From Onchocerca volvulus (Eukaryota > Nematoda > Chromadorea > Rhabditida > Onchocercidae): a DNA stretch of 64,000 nt. The position numbers and the translations under genes were made by a program. Location: positions 11,308,616-11,372,615 of the forward strand of contig HG738139.1 in the NCBI GenBank assembly GCA_000499405.2, in the 5' to 3' direction. This document shows positions 34,901 through 49,600 of this stretch, piece after piece (position 1 is the first letter of the stretch; each line of letters begins with the position of its first letter). Under the pieces are notes generated by a model. That model made no database searches. It saw only the letters and a list, made by a program, of their open reading frames with translations, and was not told the DNA's origin.

Positions 34901-37900
34901 TCGAAGATGGAACAAAATTGAAGAATAAAATTGGATCTCAAAAATATTCTTTTAAATTGCATTATCTATGCAAATGATTATGAAATCGTAACTTAAGTTA
35001 ATTAATTCTTTAAGTTAATTAAACCTGAAGTTCAAATTAAATTGAATGAAAAAAAAAGTGAAATATTGGCACACTTCTCGAAGGGATTGAGTGTACGATG
35101 GTATTTGAATATTTTGTATTTCTTGATTCAATAATTGTGCAATAATCGAACTAGCATAACGAAATGCATTTCTATTGAACCGTATTTTGATACCCGGATA
35201 ACCAGTATATCCATTAAATTGTAGACTAGGATTGAAATCAGTTGAACTAAAATGATTGAAACCAACTGAACGTAAAAATCAGGAAGAATTCAAGGAAATG
35301 AAAAAAAAAAATGCATTACTTATAATAATTTTCATGCATAAAATATTTATTTACAGGAAAAAAAAAGGAAAATTTTTTTATAGTTATTAATGAAATTAAG
35401 CATTGGATTAGATTAAATACAATACAAATACTTGAATAATTAATTTGAATATTTGAATAGCTGAGAACAGGTTTTAGATAAAGCAAATACAAATAAGAAA
35501 AAGATAAATTTTACTTTTTTTTGTCTTAAAAATTTGCCCAAACTTGTATAGTTTACCTGCCTACAGTTTTAGTATTGATCATATAATTTCTGCATTGTGG
35601 AAATGATGATAACGGCCTACCGGGTGAATTTTGTCTTAACAAAGCAATAATAATCACCGGATAAGATGATAGTATTGCCAAAAATAGCGATAGCTGAAAG
35701 TTTATTAAACACAAAAACTCATTCTTGAGTATATGAGAAAAAAAATGAAGAGAAATTTGAAAAATAAAAAAGCAAAGAATGAAAATGGAGTGAATCAATA
35801 ATTATAGAAATCATTCAAATAGATAGCATTCAAAATTTACAAATTCATTTTTTTTTTAAATTTTATTTAAAATAGGTAAAATCACTAAATTATCTTTACC
35901 CAATTCAACTGTCAAATTTTTTTTTTCTTTTGTTTGGAATTTTATCTTGATTTTAATTAATTCAAGCAATGCTTACCAGAATGTTCATAATTCATATGTT
36001 GTTTGTTGTTTGAATCAAATGACAAATTTTCACTATAAAAGAAAAAACTTTGAAAAATGGAGTTTTAAAATAAAATTTGCATATATTTCATTCCAAAATT
36101 GCTTGATAATGAAAAACTTTTATTTTTTCGAAAAAAAAAAAAAAAAACATTAAAGAACATAAAATGAATTTTAACGTAAAATGGATTTTCAAAAAAAAAA
36201 AAGAAAAAGAAAAAAAAAAACGAAAATTTTCGACGAATAATTTAACTTGTTTTATTAAGTAGTGTTGAAATGAAATATGAACAAACTTTATTCTAATATT
36301 TATCACGTAATATAAAGATGATATAAAAATCGATCATATAGTATAAAATTTCGGATAGATTTGTTTATTAAAAAGTACCAGTTAGTGAAAAGTACTAATT
36401 AGTAGTCATCTCTATAAATTTCAAATAATAAATATATTGAAAAATACATCACAAATAATAATAAAAACAATAGAAACAATAAATCAATAGATCGATGGAA
36501 GAATAAAAAAAGAGATAATATTGATAAAGTATTAATCATAACTTTTTAATGCATAATAAGAATTCTCGAGATCGATCGATCGATCGATCGAACCGGTCTT
36601 AAATACCAAGAAGAAGATGCTCCAAATGTCACACCATTTACACTACTAATCTATCCAATATTTAATTAAGAGAAAGGAAAAGAGGGGGAAATTTAGTACT
36701 GCATAAATCGTAATAAGCATTTTAATGATTGAAAACTTCCGAATTATTCAATCATCAATCTCGAATTATTGATTTAATAATTTCATGAAGCAAATGTCTC
36801 TTTAGCACACTATTTTATTGATAATCATGAGAAAAAAAAAGATATCTTGACTTCATCAAATATGAATTAAAATTTGATTACACTAATTTTGTTATTGCTA
36901 AATTTCTGTATAAATATTATTTCATTAGAACTTTGAAATGAAATAATATTTACATTTACTTAAAATCATTTTTTTTTTTTTTTTTTTTTTAGTTAGAAAC
37001 ATTTATTCATCTCAAAAATCAATTAACAAGTCAAAATTAAATTCTCCTATGTTCAGCCAAACATAATGAAACGAATTAACAGGTAAAAGTCAAAAAAAAA
37101 AAAACTTGATTTAGAACTATGAATTTTATTTCTTGAATCAACTTTTCTTAATCAATTATGAATTGAAATTCTATCGAATATAAATTAAAATTTGATTGTA
37201 ATAGAAAAGTCGAAAAAATGATTAATTGATTTATTTCATCAAAAAATTTTAACCGAAATTATTCCTGAAAAATTAGTGAAAGATTTCATTTGCATTTGGG
37301 AAGCAATTACATTTCTCGGCAAATAATATTTCAGAGATAGGAATGAGATCATTGAACCGATAATTGATGATCCGGTAAGGGAAAAATGAACGATTCAATT
37401 TTGATCAAATTTAAAGAAGATACAACTTGCAGATCTGAGAAATGCTATCAATAATTACCTATTTGCATAAATTATAGTTAAATTGCTTTTTTCCTCTATT
37501 TTGATCTTTCTCCTTCTCTTGCTATCTTTTCCTTGCTTATTCTTCCATAATTCCGAAACAAGTTTTCGAAACTTCCTAGTATGAATTCTCAACTTAAGAT
37601 AATTTAATTTAAAAATAATTATGGCAAAAACTACTTAAAATGATAATAATTGTTTGAGCAGTTTAAAAATTTACCAGACAGAATTTCAAAAAGCACTTTT
37701 AATTTTTTAAGATTATAATAATTATTTAAGTAATTTGATTATTTGCCCAACAGAATTTCAAGAAGCATTTTTTAGGATAATTATAAATGATATATAAATA
37801 GTTTAGAATAATTATAAATTATATGTAAATATAAATAATATAAATGATTTTATAAAGTACAAATAAAAATGATTTTGTAAATAAATTAACGTAAATAATT

Positions 37901-37912
37901 TTATAAATGAAT

Positions 37913-37946
<34 letters not shown>

Positions 37947-38092
37947 ATTATAAATGATTTTTTTTTAAATTTTTGCTTCATTAACATTAAAATTAATAGG
38001 CGATGAAGGATAATACTTACGATAATGAAAGAATAACTTATCAAATTACTTAAATAATCTCGAGTATTTGGCTTTCGATTTTTCTTTAGCAT
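29000..38092 (-). CDS. BPI/LBP/CETP-family lipid-binding protein
   Basis: Fourteen minus-strand exons: 38092-38021, 35693-35557, 35246-35075, 34589-34468, 33801-33720, 33568-33416, 32904-32725, 32200-31862, 31688-31575, 31111-30891, 30601-30484, 30088-29890, 29707-29469, 29188-29000. They give 778 residues. The N-terminal domain opens with YPGIKIRFNRNAFRYASSII (BPI: [20 protein letters not shown]) and IQIPSYTQSL. The conserved disulfide cysteines sit in MSKCSLTIGYLNI and EKFCNMIPGLL. The C-terminal domain has GEFSPKARGGTPFGPPML and ends with GLPINLHNIHLQIIEHALFI, the family's final strand. Residues about 13-40 form a hydrophobic stretch after a basic start, a signal peptide or signal anchor. 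Members bind LPS or phospholipid. Human BPI is about 480 residues; much of the excess lies in the segment of about 150 residues encoded by 32200-31575. The specific ligand is unknown. Confidence 0.9.
35694..38020 (-). other. First intron of the BPI-family gene
   Basis: A 2.3-kb intron between the exon encoding the basic N-terminus and the hydrophobic-core exon. The donor ATC|GTAAGT and acceptor TTTCAG are strong. It contains an (ATCG)n palindromic run near 36571-36591, a (TA)n run at 37917-37942 and several A/T homopolymers. No other gene is visible in it. Confidence 0.65.
36571..36591. repeat. (ATCG)n self-complementary microsatellite
   Basis: About five ATCG units following CTCGAG make a fully palindromic stretch inside the BPI-family first intron. 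Confidence 0.75.
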
Positions 38093-41000
38093 TTTAAATG
38101 ATAAAAAAAGTTAATGTAAAATTTTAAATTTCTTTTCTGTGGCTCGAGAAATCATTATAAGATTCGAAGTTTAAATTTTTTTAAGTGAAAATTTTTTTTA
38201 AGTTTTCAAGTTTTTTTTTCTTAAAATATATAAGAAATAAATTGGATAATATTAATTTCAAAGTGATATGTGTTAAGTATTAGGTAATATTTTCATATTG
38301 ATAATAAGAAACTGAGTTTTATCTTTTTATGTCGTTAAATTTTGTGCAACAATACAAACGATCCGAATACATTGATAAAAAACCGATTAATTCGATAATC
38401 ATGATTTTACAATCTGAAATGACTGCAATGCATAGATAATCATGATGACCCTGACATTGTTAAATTATAAAATTTCACCATAATACGTATATTTTATCTA
38501 TCTCTTCACTGATTGAATTATTTTATTGAACTTATTTTTGAATTCAATTTAATTAATTAATATCAATTGTACGTATATATAAATTATCACTACATCTTTA
38601 GATAATTATGCTCTCAAATTATGATAATTATTAGAAAGCATATTGCTGTAACTAAATGAATTGTGTATTTGATAGTAGAAAATAAAATTAATTAATTTGA
38701 AATTTATTACAATTCATAGAAAGTTTAGAATTTTAAAAAATTTCAAATAAATAATTCCAGAAGAAATTTGATTAAATAATTTTTCATCAAATTTGCTTGT
38801 GCATATATAGTCATTAACATTTGAATATTACCAAACCGATATTTAATTTTAAGCGAAAAAATTACAAAAATAAAAATTTATTTATAATTTCTTATTTTTT
38901 AACACGAAAATTTGTAACTTAACTTATTTATTAAATTAAAAAAGACTGAATAATAATTGATTAATTTTATTGCAAATGTAAAATACGGTCATTAATTTTA
39001 TTATCTCATGAAACTAATTAAGCAAATTGATGAAAAATTTCATCAGTTTGGCTAACATACAAGCTATTAAATTATCATTATCATTAAATTTCTTTTAACG
39101 AATGCTGAAAAACAAAAAAAAAAAAGAAATGAATATGCGCATCATAAAAGAAATAGTTTTTCGAATTTTCGGAAAAAAATAAGTGATATTCTGAGAAAGA
39201 AATTATGCGAAACAATGGAGTGTTTGTTTGAAATTAAAATTTCAATTTGATAGCATTTATGGATAGATAGGTGTATGGTATGAAAAAGAAGGTAAAAGAA
39301 TGACCTTCCACCTTGTCCCCTTTCACACCTTGTCTATTCCCCTCGTTTACCCCGTATATGCCCATCGTTCATCCCGAAATAGCCAAGGTCATTTCAATCC
39401 AATTATACAAAGATTTCATATTACACAATTAGAAAAGAATCTTTCCTTTTTTTTTTTCCCATCCATTCTTCTCTTGATCTTTTGTATAGGAAATTAATTA
39501 TATAAAATTTATGATGAGATCTGAAAAGGAGCAATCTTATCCAAACATTTCAGTATTTGCGATGATAATTAGCATGACTTTTGATCTGTTCCATTCATTC
39601 ATTCAATCAGATCATATTTTCATTCCAAAAATTTTTCGCAATTTTTATTTTAATCCCTCAATTAAATATTTAACAAAATTTATTTGATTTTCTTCTTTTA
39701 AATTTGTAATTTTTGAAACTAAAACAGCTGAATAAGTTAATTGTGAGGCATTCTTTTCTTTGAAATTTATAATTAATTAAAGTTCATTACATCAATTCTT
39801 TACTTGGTCGTTTCAAAATTTATTAGAATAATTAAATTTTGTCGTCATTTGTTTATTTTGTTCTTTATTGATTATTTGTTGCAATGTTTACTGATTGTTT
39901 ATTTGGCATTTAATTTGTTCATTTAAATATTTAACACTGACTTAATTTAATTTAATTTAATTTCTTCCGTTTTTTATTGCCATCTGTTGTTCATCATTTT
40001 TTTAGCTGCTATTTATTAACGGTTCAAATTTTTTTCCTCAATTATCACGATAATTATATTAATTAAAACATTTTATTTTAAACGAACATTCTATCAAATT
40101 TTGAGAATTTATAAACTTCAACAAAAACTAAATTTTTAATTGTTCGTAAAATAACAACTGTTATCCTACAATAATATTAATAACAGCAATAGTAATAAAT
40201 CACTAATGAAAATGATAAGTATATTTCCCATCTCGTTCATTTCAATAAGAAAAATACTCCCAATATATCTATCAATTATTATTTACATTTCAAATTGCAA
40301 ATGCCAAATTAGATCATAATTATGCGCCGATTACGGATGATTTCTCTTAATTTTGACTGAGTAATTAACACAAAAATGATGATATAAGTTAAAATAATCC
40401 TTCAAATCACTAAATACAAATGAGGATTTATGCATTCAGCTAACGAGCTTACATATGTTTAAGATCTACCTTACTTAAATCTTTACCTTAAATAATCATT
40501 CTTGCCTCAGCTTATCAGAAGCCTTTCAAGGAATATAATTAGTCTTACTCCGATAACCCTCAACCATTAAACTAGTATTTAGTAACCTCATATCATGAGT
40601 GTGGTATTTAGATTAAAAATATTTTAACATGAGAAATCGCATAATTTATTAGATTTTGCGCGCGACCAATATCGCATAAACTTTTTTCAAGGTTTATGCA
40701 ATTGAACTACTACCAATTAATCAAGAAGTTTTTATTTTTCCTTTGATCGATCAATTAAGTCCTCTAGCTACTTCATATTAGTGATTTTATTAACATCACA
40801 ACTATAAGGATTCATCACAGTGTCGGAACGAAGACAAAACTTGTTCTTTTTCCCGCATCACTTACTACGGCTCACATATAACACCTATCTCTTTTTGTTC
40901 GAAGTTAACCATAATTTCTCGAATTTATAAAAACTTGTCCTGGAAATTAATGCGAAGATTGACTGATTGCTTCGATTCTTTTTTTTTTTTTTTTTAAAAA

Positions 41001-41509
41001 ATCATTTGTTGAAGCTTGTAAATTATCGAATTTATTCACATGATACATTTCAAATCTGTTTTTTAAAAGAGACTGAATATATACACGCAAATCGCAAAAG
41101 GAAAAAAAAAATGAAACTTGGAATTACAAACTAATAAACATGCACAAGAGGTAATTTAAAATGCACTGGTATTAATGTATTCACCATGAATGAAAATGAC
41201 AAAACGAAAAGGATAAAACAGAATAACTGAACCATTTCAAAACATATATTATTAAACGTTTAAGTCAGCTAGTATCACTATTGAAATATTGAATGAAAAG
41301 TGAAAAGAATAGAATCAAAACAGTCCCGAAATGTTTCAAAAATATCAAATGCTTAAATTAGATTAGTTGGTACCACAATTATAATTTAAATTTCCAATAC
41401 TATTTCTCGGGGATTAGAATGAAATAAACAATAATTATAAATGAGAAAAATCAATTCAATTTCCAAAAGAAAAATTAAAATACGAAAAAGAATAAAAGAT
41501 ATTTGTGCA
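38093..41509. other. Intergenic region between the BPI-family gene and the helicase gene
   Basis: This region is 5' of the BPI-family gene and 3' of the helicase gene. No exon chain is supported. A GC-richer island at about 39300-39400 carries TGACCTT at its start and AAGGTCA about 85 bases later, two oppositely oriented nuclear-receptor-like half-sites. It might be a regulatory element of the BPI-family gene. The rest is AT-rich low complexity. Confidence 0.45.
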
Positions 41510-43518
41510 TTAGTTCTGAATGCAATTGTTCATACTTCTAAAAAAACTTTCCAGTCGTATTATTCCATCATTTAGATCTGTAGCATTATATAGCTGAGGC
41601 TGAATCCATGATGGAAGATCCTGGAAAATAAAGAATATTGCAATATATTTATACTACTTAATATTATTTAACGGTACTATATTCAATAAGTATATCTACA
41701 CTATTTGGCATTTTTAAATGTAGTATATTTAGTAAATACAAATACACAATTATTTCAATCTGCTTTGTTAAAAATTAAAATTGTTGCGTTTCAGGGCTGT
41801 GCTCCAAATATCAAGGTTGGGATTCGTGCCATGCAAATAATCACACTGACTCTTAGTTACTCCCTAAATGCAAATTCCTCATCAAATTGAATGTTGTACA
41901 AATATTGCTTGATGTTGTATCATCAATTCATCCCAAGTTTCTTCCAGTTATAGTTTCTTTCCAACATTCGATTGCAAAAATACGATGAATCTTCAGAATA
42001 GCATTTTTTCAAAAATAAATGAAAGGATTAAATTGCTCACTTTAACAATTCGTCTATTTTTGTATCTTAAATCAATAAATACAATTGCTGCGTAATCGTT
42101 ACGATGACGTATTACACGACCAACAGACTGATTAATAGCATGCATGCATTTCGCTTCATAATACTCAACACCACTTTTTGGACCAAATTCACTTTGCATA
42201 AACTAAATTTTAAGCTCTTGATCGATTTATCAGAATTTGGCGCCATCAGAGTTCAGAATTTTCATTCATTCGACAAAAGATCTTGGTTTAAATGATTTTT
42301 TCAACATAAAAAATACATTATTTCAACACCACATTCCATTATCAATCATATTACATAATTTTTTTGGATGTCTAAAAAACTTGAAGGAACTTTTAAAAAA
42401 AAATTTATTTTTACTTTATTTAATTTCATAACGTCAACCAAATTCCACCTTATGCCGCAGTTCACTATCTCCACATTCAAAATTACATCATTCGAAACAC
42501 TGCATCACTTCACACAATGTATATGATATTATAAAAAGTACCTTCAATTTCTCTTTCATAATAATATCCTCGCTATTCATATATGGTAATCCAACAACAA
42601 CAACAGTACGTCCTAATTCGTCCGAAAAATTAATTCCTGAAAAATCTAACGTGGCTATTCTAAATATATACCACATTTTTTTGTAGCATTAATTTGATTG
42701 AACTGATGATGCTAATGCGATATTATTTCCTGAATAATACGTAATAAAAAGTATACCAGGAAGTTAATAATATAAAATGTTGAATATCACGAAGATTTTT
42801 TTTCGTGATACTCGACATTTTATATTATCAACTTTATGATTTTTTAATAATATATTTTTAACTTGTGCAAATTTTTAAATTAAAGCAAGAAGAAAAAGAA
42901 TATAAAAACAAACCTTCACTCAATTTTCCACCAACTACAGCTAATAATAAAGCACCTTTTGCGGTTCGGGCTGATTTTGCAAATTCATCAAACAGAGTAG
43001 GCACACTGTTCTTTCGTTCAATGAACAACTGTTTAACTTTCTGCAATTTCGGAAATAATATTTAGAAAATCAAATTTGGAAAGGAAAATAATTTGAATAA
43101 AAAGAATTTTTTGATATTTTCTTTATCGAAAAGAAAATCTAAATTTGAATTTCAGAAATCAGAAACGATTTGAAAGATGACATAGCACAGGTAGTTTGGG
43201 ACCTCGAAATGGAACTCAGATTTTTTTTTTTTTCAATCATATGACAGAAAAGCATAATTTATTACCCGGAGAAGAATATTTCTGGGCATTTCTTGAATAA
43301 ACTTTTCCAGATATCCATAGCTAGGGAAGAACACGATCATCCCATTCGGAACTACTTGAGCAATTTCTGTTAATATCGTCCATAAAAGATTTAGAATTAT
43401 CTTAGTTTCTCGTTTGTCGTGTGTGAATAATAATTCTCTGCCAAACATATTTGCTGAAAATTATTTTAAATTACACATTCTGTAATGATTTTATTAACCT
43501 TCCATTACATAAAAAGAA

Positions 43519-43565
<47 letters not shown>

Positions 43566-43567
43566 GT

Positions 43568-43607
<40 letters not shown>

Positions 43608-46600
43608 ATACAAAAGTGGTTTGGTTTTCCATGCAATATGGCAATTAGTGCCGGAAAAATCACTTGCTGATATACTATAAAGTCGATTTTTTAGCACTAT
43701 TATCTATTCAATATCTAATTAGTCAAACATATTGCACACTTTATTGTCACATATTAAAAGAAAAAAACCTCTAAATAGTTTGTATTTTTTAAAACAGATA
43801 AAAGCAACCAGATCCTATTATAATGAAGACTTTTCTTTAAACTGAAACTAATCTTGCAACTGACTCTAGGTACTAATCCCCTTGCTGGATAACTGAATTT
43901 ACAACTATTTCAAATTATCACATTTCCATGCAACAATATAGATCACCTAGATCTATCTAATGACAGACCCAAATGAAATTATATCATTATTTAGATCCAC
44001 AAAACAATTTCCTGAATAACAGAACTTATTTAATATCCATATATCTCAATGACAAAAATAAAAATGCAAACTTATTGTTATAGCTAGTAATTGATGTTCC
44101 CTTATCACATGCCCAAAAGAGCGGCGGATAAGATCTTTGTCTGGGTCAATCTAAAAATTTAGAATATAAAATTTAATCAAAAGTCAATTGCAACAAATCA
44201 AGGCATGAATATTTTCATGAAAAATAACAAATGTTTATTTCTAAATTGTGCAAACCCTTTCTGGCAATAAGATCAACAAACTTTGCAACACATAGTAAGT
44301 GAGCGTATTAACGTTCCTGACGGTTCCATAGTACCGCCAAGCAATATCAAAGATCTACATTGCTTAATAATGTCACCGAGTTGAGATGCTGGATTGATAA
44401 GATAGTAACTTATTCTGCAAATTATCAAAACAAATATTTTTTAAATAATACTGCGATATCAGTAAAGTTTTAGATTTAAAATACTATCTGACAAATTTGG
44501 CTAAGGAATGCAGGAAAGTGACAATTCAGTAATTGATAGATAAAGCTGTTTGAAAAACTACGTTGTGAAATCAGATTACTCCATCTAACGAAAATTATGC
44601 TAGATTACGTGAATGTACAACAATCAATAAAAATTATCTAGAAACAGAAAGGAGTAATTCTATAGAACTACGAAATTTCAAACAGTTAAAGAATGGAGAT
44701 TGAAGAAATCAAGACCAGGAAAAACAGTATATCTGACAGAAAAAAAAAAAAAAAAAACGAAAGAAAATCATCACTTGGCCTCATCTTTCCAAGAAGAACA
44801 TTCTATTATTAATCTGCCATCTTTATAGTTTAACATTAACATTTGCAAAAACTGTTGAAAAGCACACAGTGCTGATGCTACTGTTCGCTCCTCAACTAAC
44901 GACGATGATGCGCACTGACCACTAGAAATCTCTGAAATTTGATTTCATGAAAACTAGTCGATTATAAAAATCTAGAGTAGTTACCGAATATTTCTCAAAA
45001 CTATGAAGTTATGGCCAAACGTATCACGTTGTTATGGAAATTGTAAAAATAGGTGAACTTCGGATTTGTCCAAGTAAAAATCTGGAAATATTAACTACAG
45101 TCATTCCCAGACTTGTACTACATATTTATATTTTTAGAACCAATCAAATGGTTGCATTATGTCAATAAGAAATAATTTTTAATATACCGGATGTGAAACT
45201 GCTTTGAGATTCATTCGACGAATCTTTTGTATGAAGTAAATGTTCTACTGAAAATTGATATGTAGAATCAATTTCTTTGTTATGCTCTCCATCCAAGTGC
45301 TTTGAAAACTTGCTTAACTTCATGATTAAATGTGTCTGATCAATATATTCCAACAAATTATCCAATTTGTACTGTGCAAGATAAGCCTAAAAATATAAAT
45401 GAATGCTACAAATGCTATATAAATGACTTTAGGTATTATTTTTTGGGAATTTACTAATATAAAGCGACTTTATTATATAAAATTTGGATAAAACTGTACC
45501 TTATTATTAGGTATGTTATTATGCTATTATATTAAATAGAAAACACTCCAAGTTATATATGACGTGATATGATTACTATTATTTTATAAGAAATAATAAA
45601 GCAATATTTCGGGATTTTACAGGAACAAATTTTTATTTTCGTAATAGACTTGCAGTAAATTGATATCAATAACTATTGTTTGAACTACTAAAATTGCGAT
45701 TGAATTTATCTATATATTCAATCATTCAATCAAAGTATTATATTGAATTTATTCATACATTCAATAATTCAATCAGGACATCAGAAATCAGTAAACTTGA
45801 TATCTTCGGTATACTACGAGGTATGAAAGACGACAATTATATATAATGAATATCGGATTTATATTTTGTCGATTATCACTTTTATCACCAACCTATCTCT
45901 GCCTCTCACTAGTAACAGTATTTGTGCCTGAATTTGCCAACCAAACATAATCTAGTGTTTTGCTAATTCGCTTAAAGCTTTTCTGGTATAGCTTTTCAAC
46001 TAGATGTTTCGTTTTCTGTTACTTCAATCTACGAAAAGATAAACGTTCATTGCAGTGAACATTTAAAAACATACAAAAATTTTAATAATGAAAAACAAAA
46101 GAAAATAGAAAATACTTTTTTATTAACATAGAAAAAAATTTTTACTTCACTTGCGAATGTCGTCATTGTTTCAACATAACTTTTTTTCTTATCTGATGCG
46201 TGAATCATATACGTCAATAATACATTAGCAATAGTCGATAATTGCCGCAGATATTTTTTATGCACCGGTGTTAGCCGACTTTGAAAACGGCTCAGATAGA
46301 CGCTGAAAAACAAGTAATATAAAATATTGTGAACCATGTGATTGTGAGATATATAGAATATTGTAAATAATTTGCAAATATTTAATTCTTGGAATTTATA
46401 GACCGTAAATGAAATAAGATAAAAATTTTTCCATATGATTTGCAGAAAAAGTGACTTGAAAATAACTTCTTTCACATTTATACCATACTAAGGAAATTCC
46501 AAGTATAAAATCCATGAAAACAACTAAGAAAACCATTTGTTTATGAATTTTTGAAACAGTATGTTACCTTATTATTAAACCTCTAAAATAATACATTACG

Positions 46601-49600
46601 GTAATGTCATTACTAAGTTCAATAATCCATCAGAAATCATGATAATTTTACTTACTCTAATACTGAAAGCACAGATTTTAGTTCCCTTGCGTGCAGTGTA
46701 ATGAAATGTGAACCAGTTATTGTTTCCAGCAAATTATGAGCTTCATCAATAACAATAACGTTACCGCTCAATTCAATTCCCCAGGCTTTTCGTGCTTCCA
46801 CTTGAAACAAAATCTGAAAAATTGCTAAAACTATTGACATTTTTAAACATCGTCATTTCAAATCATAAAAACTATCATACCATTTCTTTAAGTATATATT
46901 TTTTGAAAGAGAAAATAGTAATATTTTAGAAATGATAGTTTTGACTTTGGTTTTTTGAGACAGTTATCACAATTTTATAGCATTTTTAACTTAAAAAAAA
47001 AAGTACATGGTATTTACAATCATGCCATAGAAATTTTCCTATGTGAAACTTTTACGAGAGTACATTAATATAAACTAATGCTTAGGAACTAAATTTCTTA
47101 TCATTCATTATTTATTAAGCGATAGTCTAACACTGTCACCTTTTTGAATAAGAAGTAAACCTGCAATATCTCACATGTTATTAAAACAATTCCTGGAGAA
47201 TGATTGCACACCGAAATCAAAATACATTTCAAAAAAAGACTCAAAAATGGACTAACTTGATATGGAAGTAGTATTAGCTGTGAATAAGCTACCGCTTTGC
47301 GTGATGCAAAGTACGGACAACCGGATATTTTTTTGCCATAATCAACTAACTGCGGTGCACTGGACAACTTCGAAGCAAGAATCTGATCACAAAGATCCTC
47401 GATTGCATCGCTTCTTGCAAATGGACAACTTTCCTTACATTTTTTTGCCACATGCTGTAATCTGCTTCCTCTCAAAAATTTCAACTCTTAAATATTTCAG
47501 ATAAATTCGAGTATAAAGGATATTTGATATAGAACGAATAATAGTCATCTTCGTAGAATGTACATTTCTGGTTGTTTTAGCATGCCCTGGTACTAACTGA
47601 AACTGACAGCCATATCACAACTTCACAGGACTTTTAACATTGAAAAGAAATCAATATTACAACACCAAAAGTTTGCAATTATACTGATAATGAACACCAT
47701 ATCAGCTGTAATTGAACAAGTAATAATGAAAGACTTATATGCTTGATAATAGTATTTGTAATAAATATGAAACTACTAGCAGCCAAATAAATAAAAAAAT
47801 AAACGGTTCGATTTGATCAAAATATGTAATGGTTGCGCAGAGCGTAAAATTATATTCGCTCTCAAGATATATGTTAAGATGAATGATCAATTGAAGTGTA
47901 TACCGAATTAACTGAGTCTTTGAAGCAAACCACAATTAGAACGGAAAAGAAAAAAAAAAAACTTTTTTATCGTCATCTTTTTGGCGTTTTTCAGAAGCTT
48001 TATTATCACGCAATTCATTGCATCGTTCTTTCATAAGATTCGTTTTTTTTAAGGCGCGAACCGATTCGTTGATGCATAGATGCTGTCTCGATCCCAGCGT
48101 TACAATTCTTGGTTGAAATCTGGGAAACAAGTTTTAACAATATTTAAACACTGTTACGCAAAAAATATCTATTTATAAAATTTTTTTGAAATGCACTAAA
48201 TCATGTTTTTAAAACTGCATTAGTGAAATTAATGACATGCAAACTGAGTTACAAACACGACATACACTGAAAAAAAAAAAAGTATCGTGAAAACCGTGTT
48301 TTGGTGATTTCTTCGGCAAACTGAAGCAACTGAGAATGTGTTCGTGTAGCATAAATTATTTTTGTACAATGTGGGGTCGACTCTTCCACAATTTTTTTCC
48401 CAAGTTGGTCATTTGAAAAATTTTCATCCAATATCTAAACAAACAAATCTATTGAAAATCAAACTTTTCCTTTCTATCATTCGGCATGTTTGATCTTCTA
48501 GTAATAATAAGCATTATATTAAACACAATGTTGCCTTATCGATGAATTCACATCACCCTACCAATAAAATATGAGTGATCCTTACATTGCAAATTGATAA
48601 TTTCTCTTGAAGAATTTCCTAAATTGATTTGACGTTCCGAAAGAGCAATATTTCTTGATTTAAGAATCTTTCGAGAAACAAACTAATATGACTTACATCA
48701 TCTGTTTCGCCATCACTTTTTTCCTCAATATTTTCATTATCAGGTAGTCTTCTTTTCCGTTCAACCGTTAAATTTTTCAACGCTTTCTGAATTCGCTCAT
48801 CTATTTTCTGATTGTTTTCAACCTGAGTGAAAAGTTCTTTCGCATCGTCAACAGCGTTAAACTTTTTTATGTGAGCTTTCAACCAGTCATCTTCATCTGC
48901 AATTCGTAATTTATCAAATCAAACCTATTTTATTTACAGTAAATTCCAATATTGTTCAAATTTAGGCCCGTATCTGCCATATATACAAGGATGCATGTAT
49001 TATTTGTCCCATATCTTAAACTTATTTCTGATATTTTACAAAGAAAAAAAAATAATCATTTCCATGCAATACTTTTAATAGCTAAGCAACCATTTTGAAG
49101 CTTTATGGATGAAAAATATAGTTTTGGTAATGCTGAAACAAGGATAAATATAAAAATACTATTCATTTCTTCTCGCAAAATGTGTAATTTTGGACAAAAA
49201 CTTAGTTCTCCTTTTCAACAAAAAAATTCTATTGTTAAAACAACCAACCAACCATACTTTAGAAAGATGAAAATCATCCATAAACAGCAAATATAACGAG
49301 ATACTTCATATAAATTGAGATAATATCGTATGTAGATCAAAGAAATATACATATATATATATATATATAATATATATATTCCATTTCAAGAAAAATATAA
49401 GAAGCTATTTCTAGATGGATGATTACCTTCTTGAAATCAAAATAAATTAATTTTAGTATAGCTTTTTATGCTACATACCTTTTCCAACTTCTTGAACTGC
49501 TTTCAGTTGTTTCTCGAGATCTGCCTTCCTTTGCATTTCAAATTTCTCCAACCAACTAAGCGTTGCACAAATGATACTCATAGATTTCCCCGTACCTGTA

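Noticed and set aside
46047..46475. 142-codon minus-strand open frame as a separate gene
   Set aside because: Only 46302-46146 of it is a helicase exon; the rest reads through AT-rich intron on both sides.
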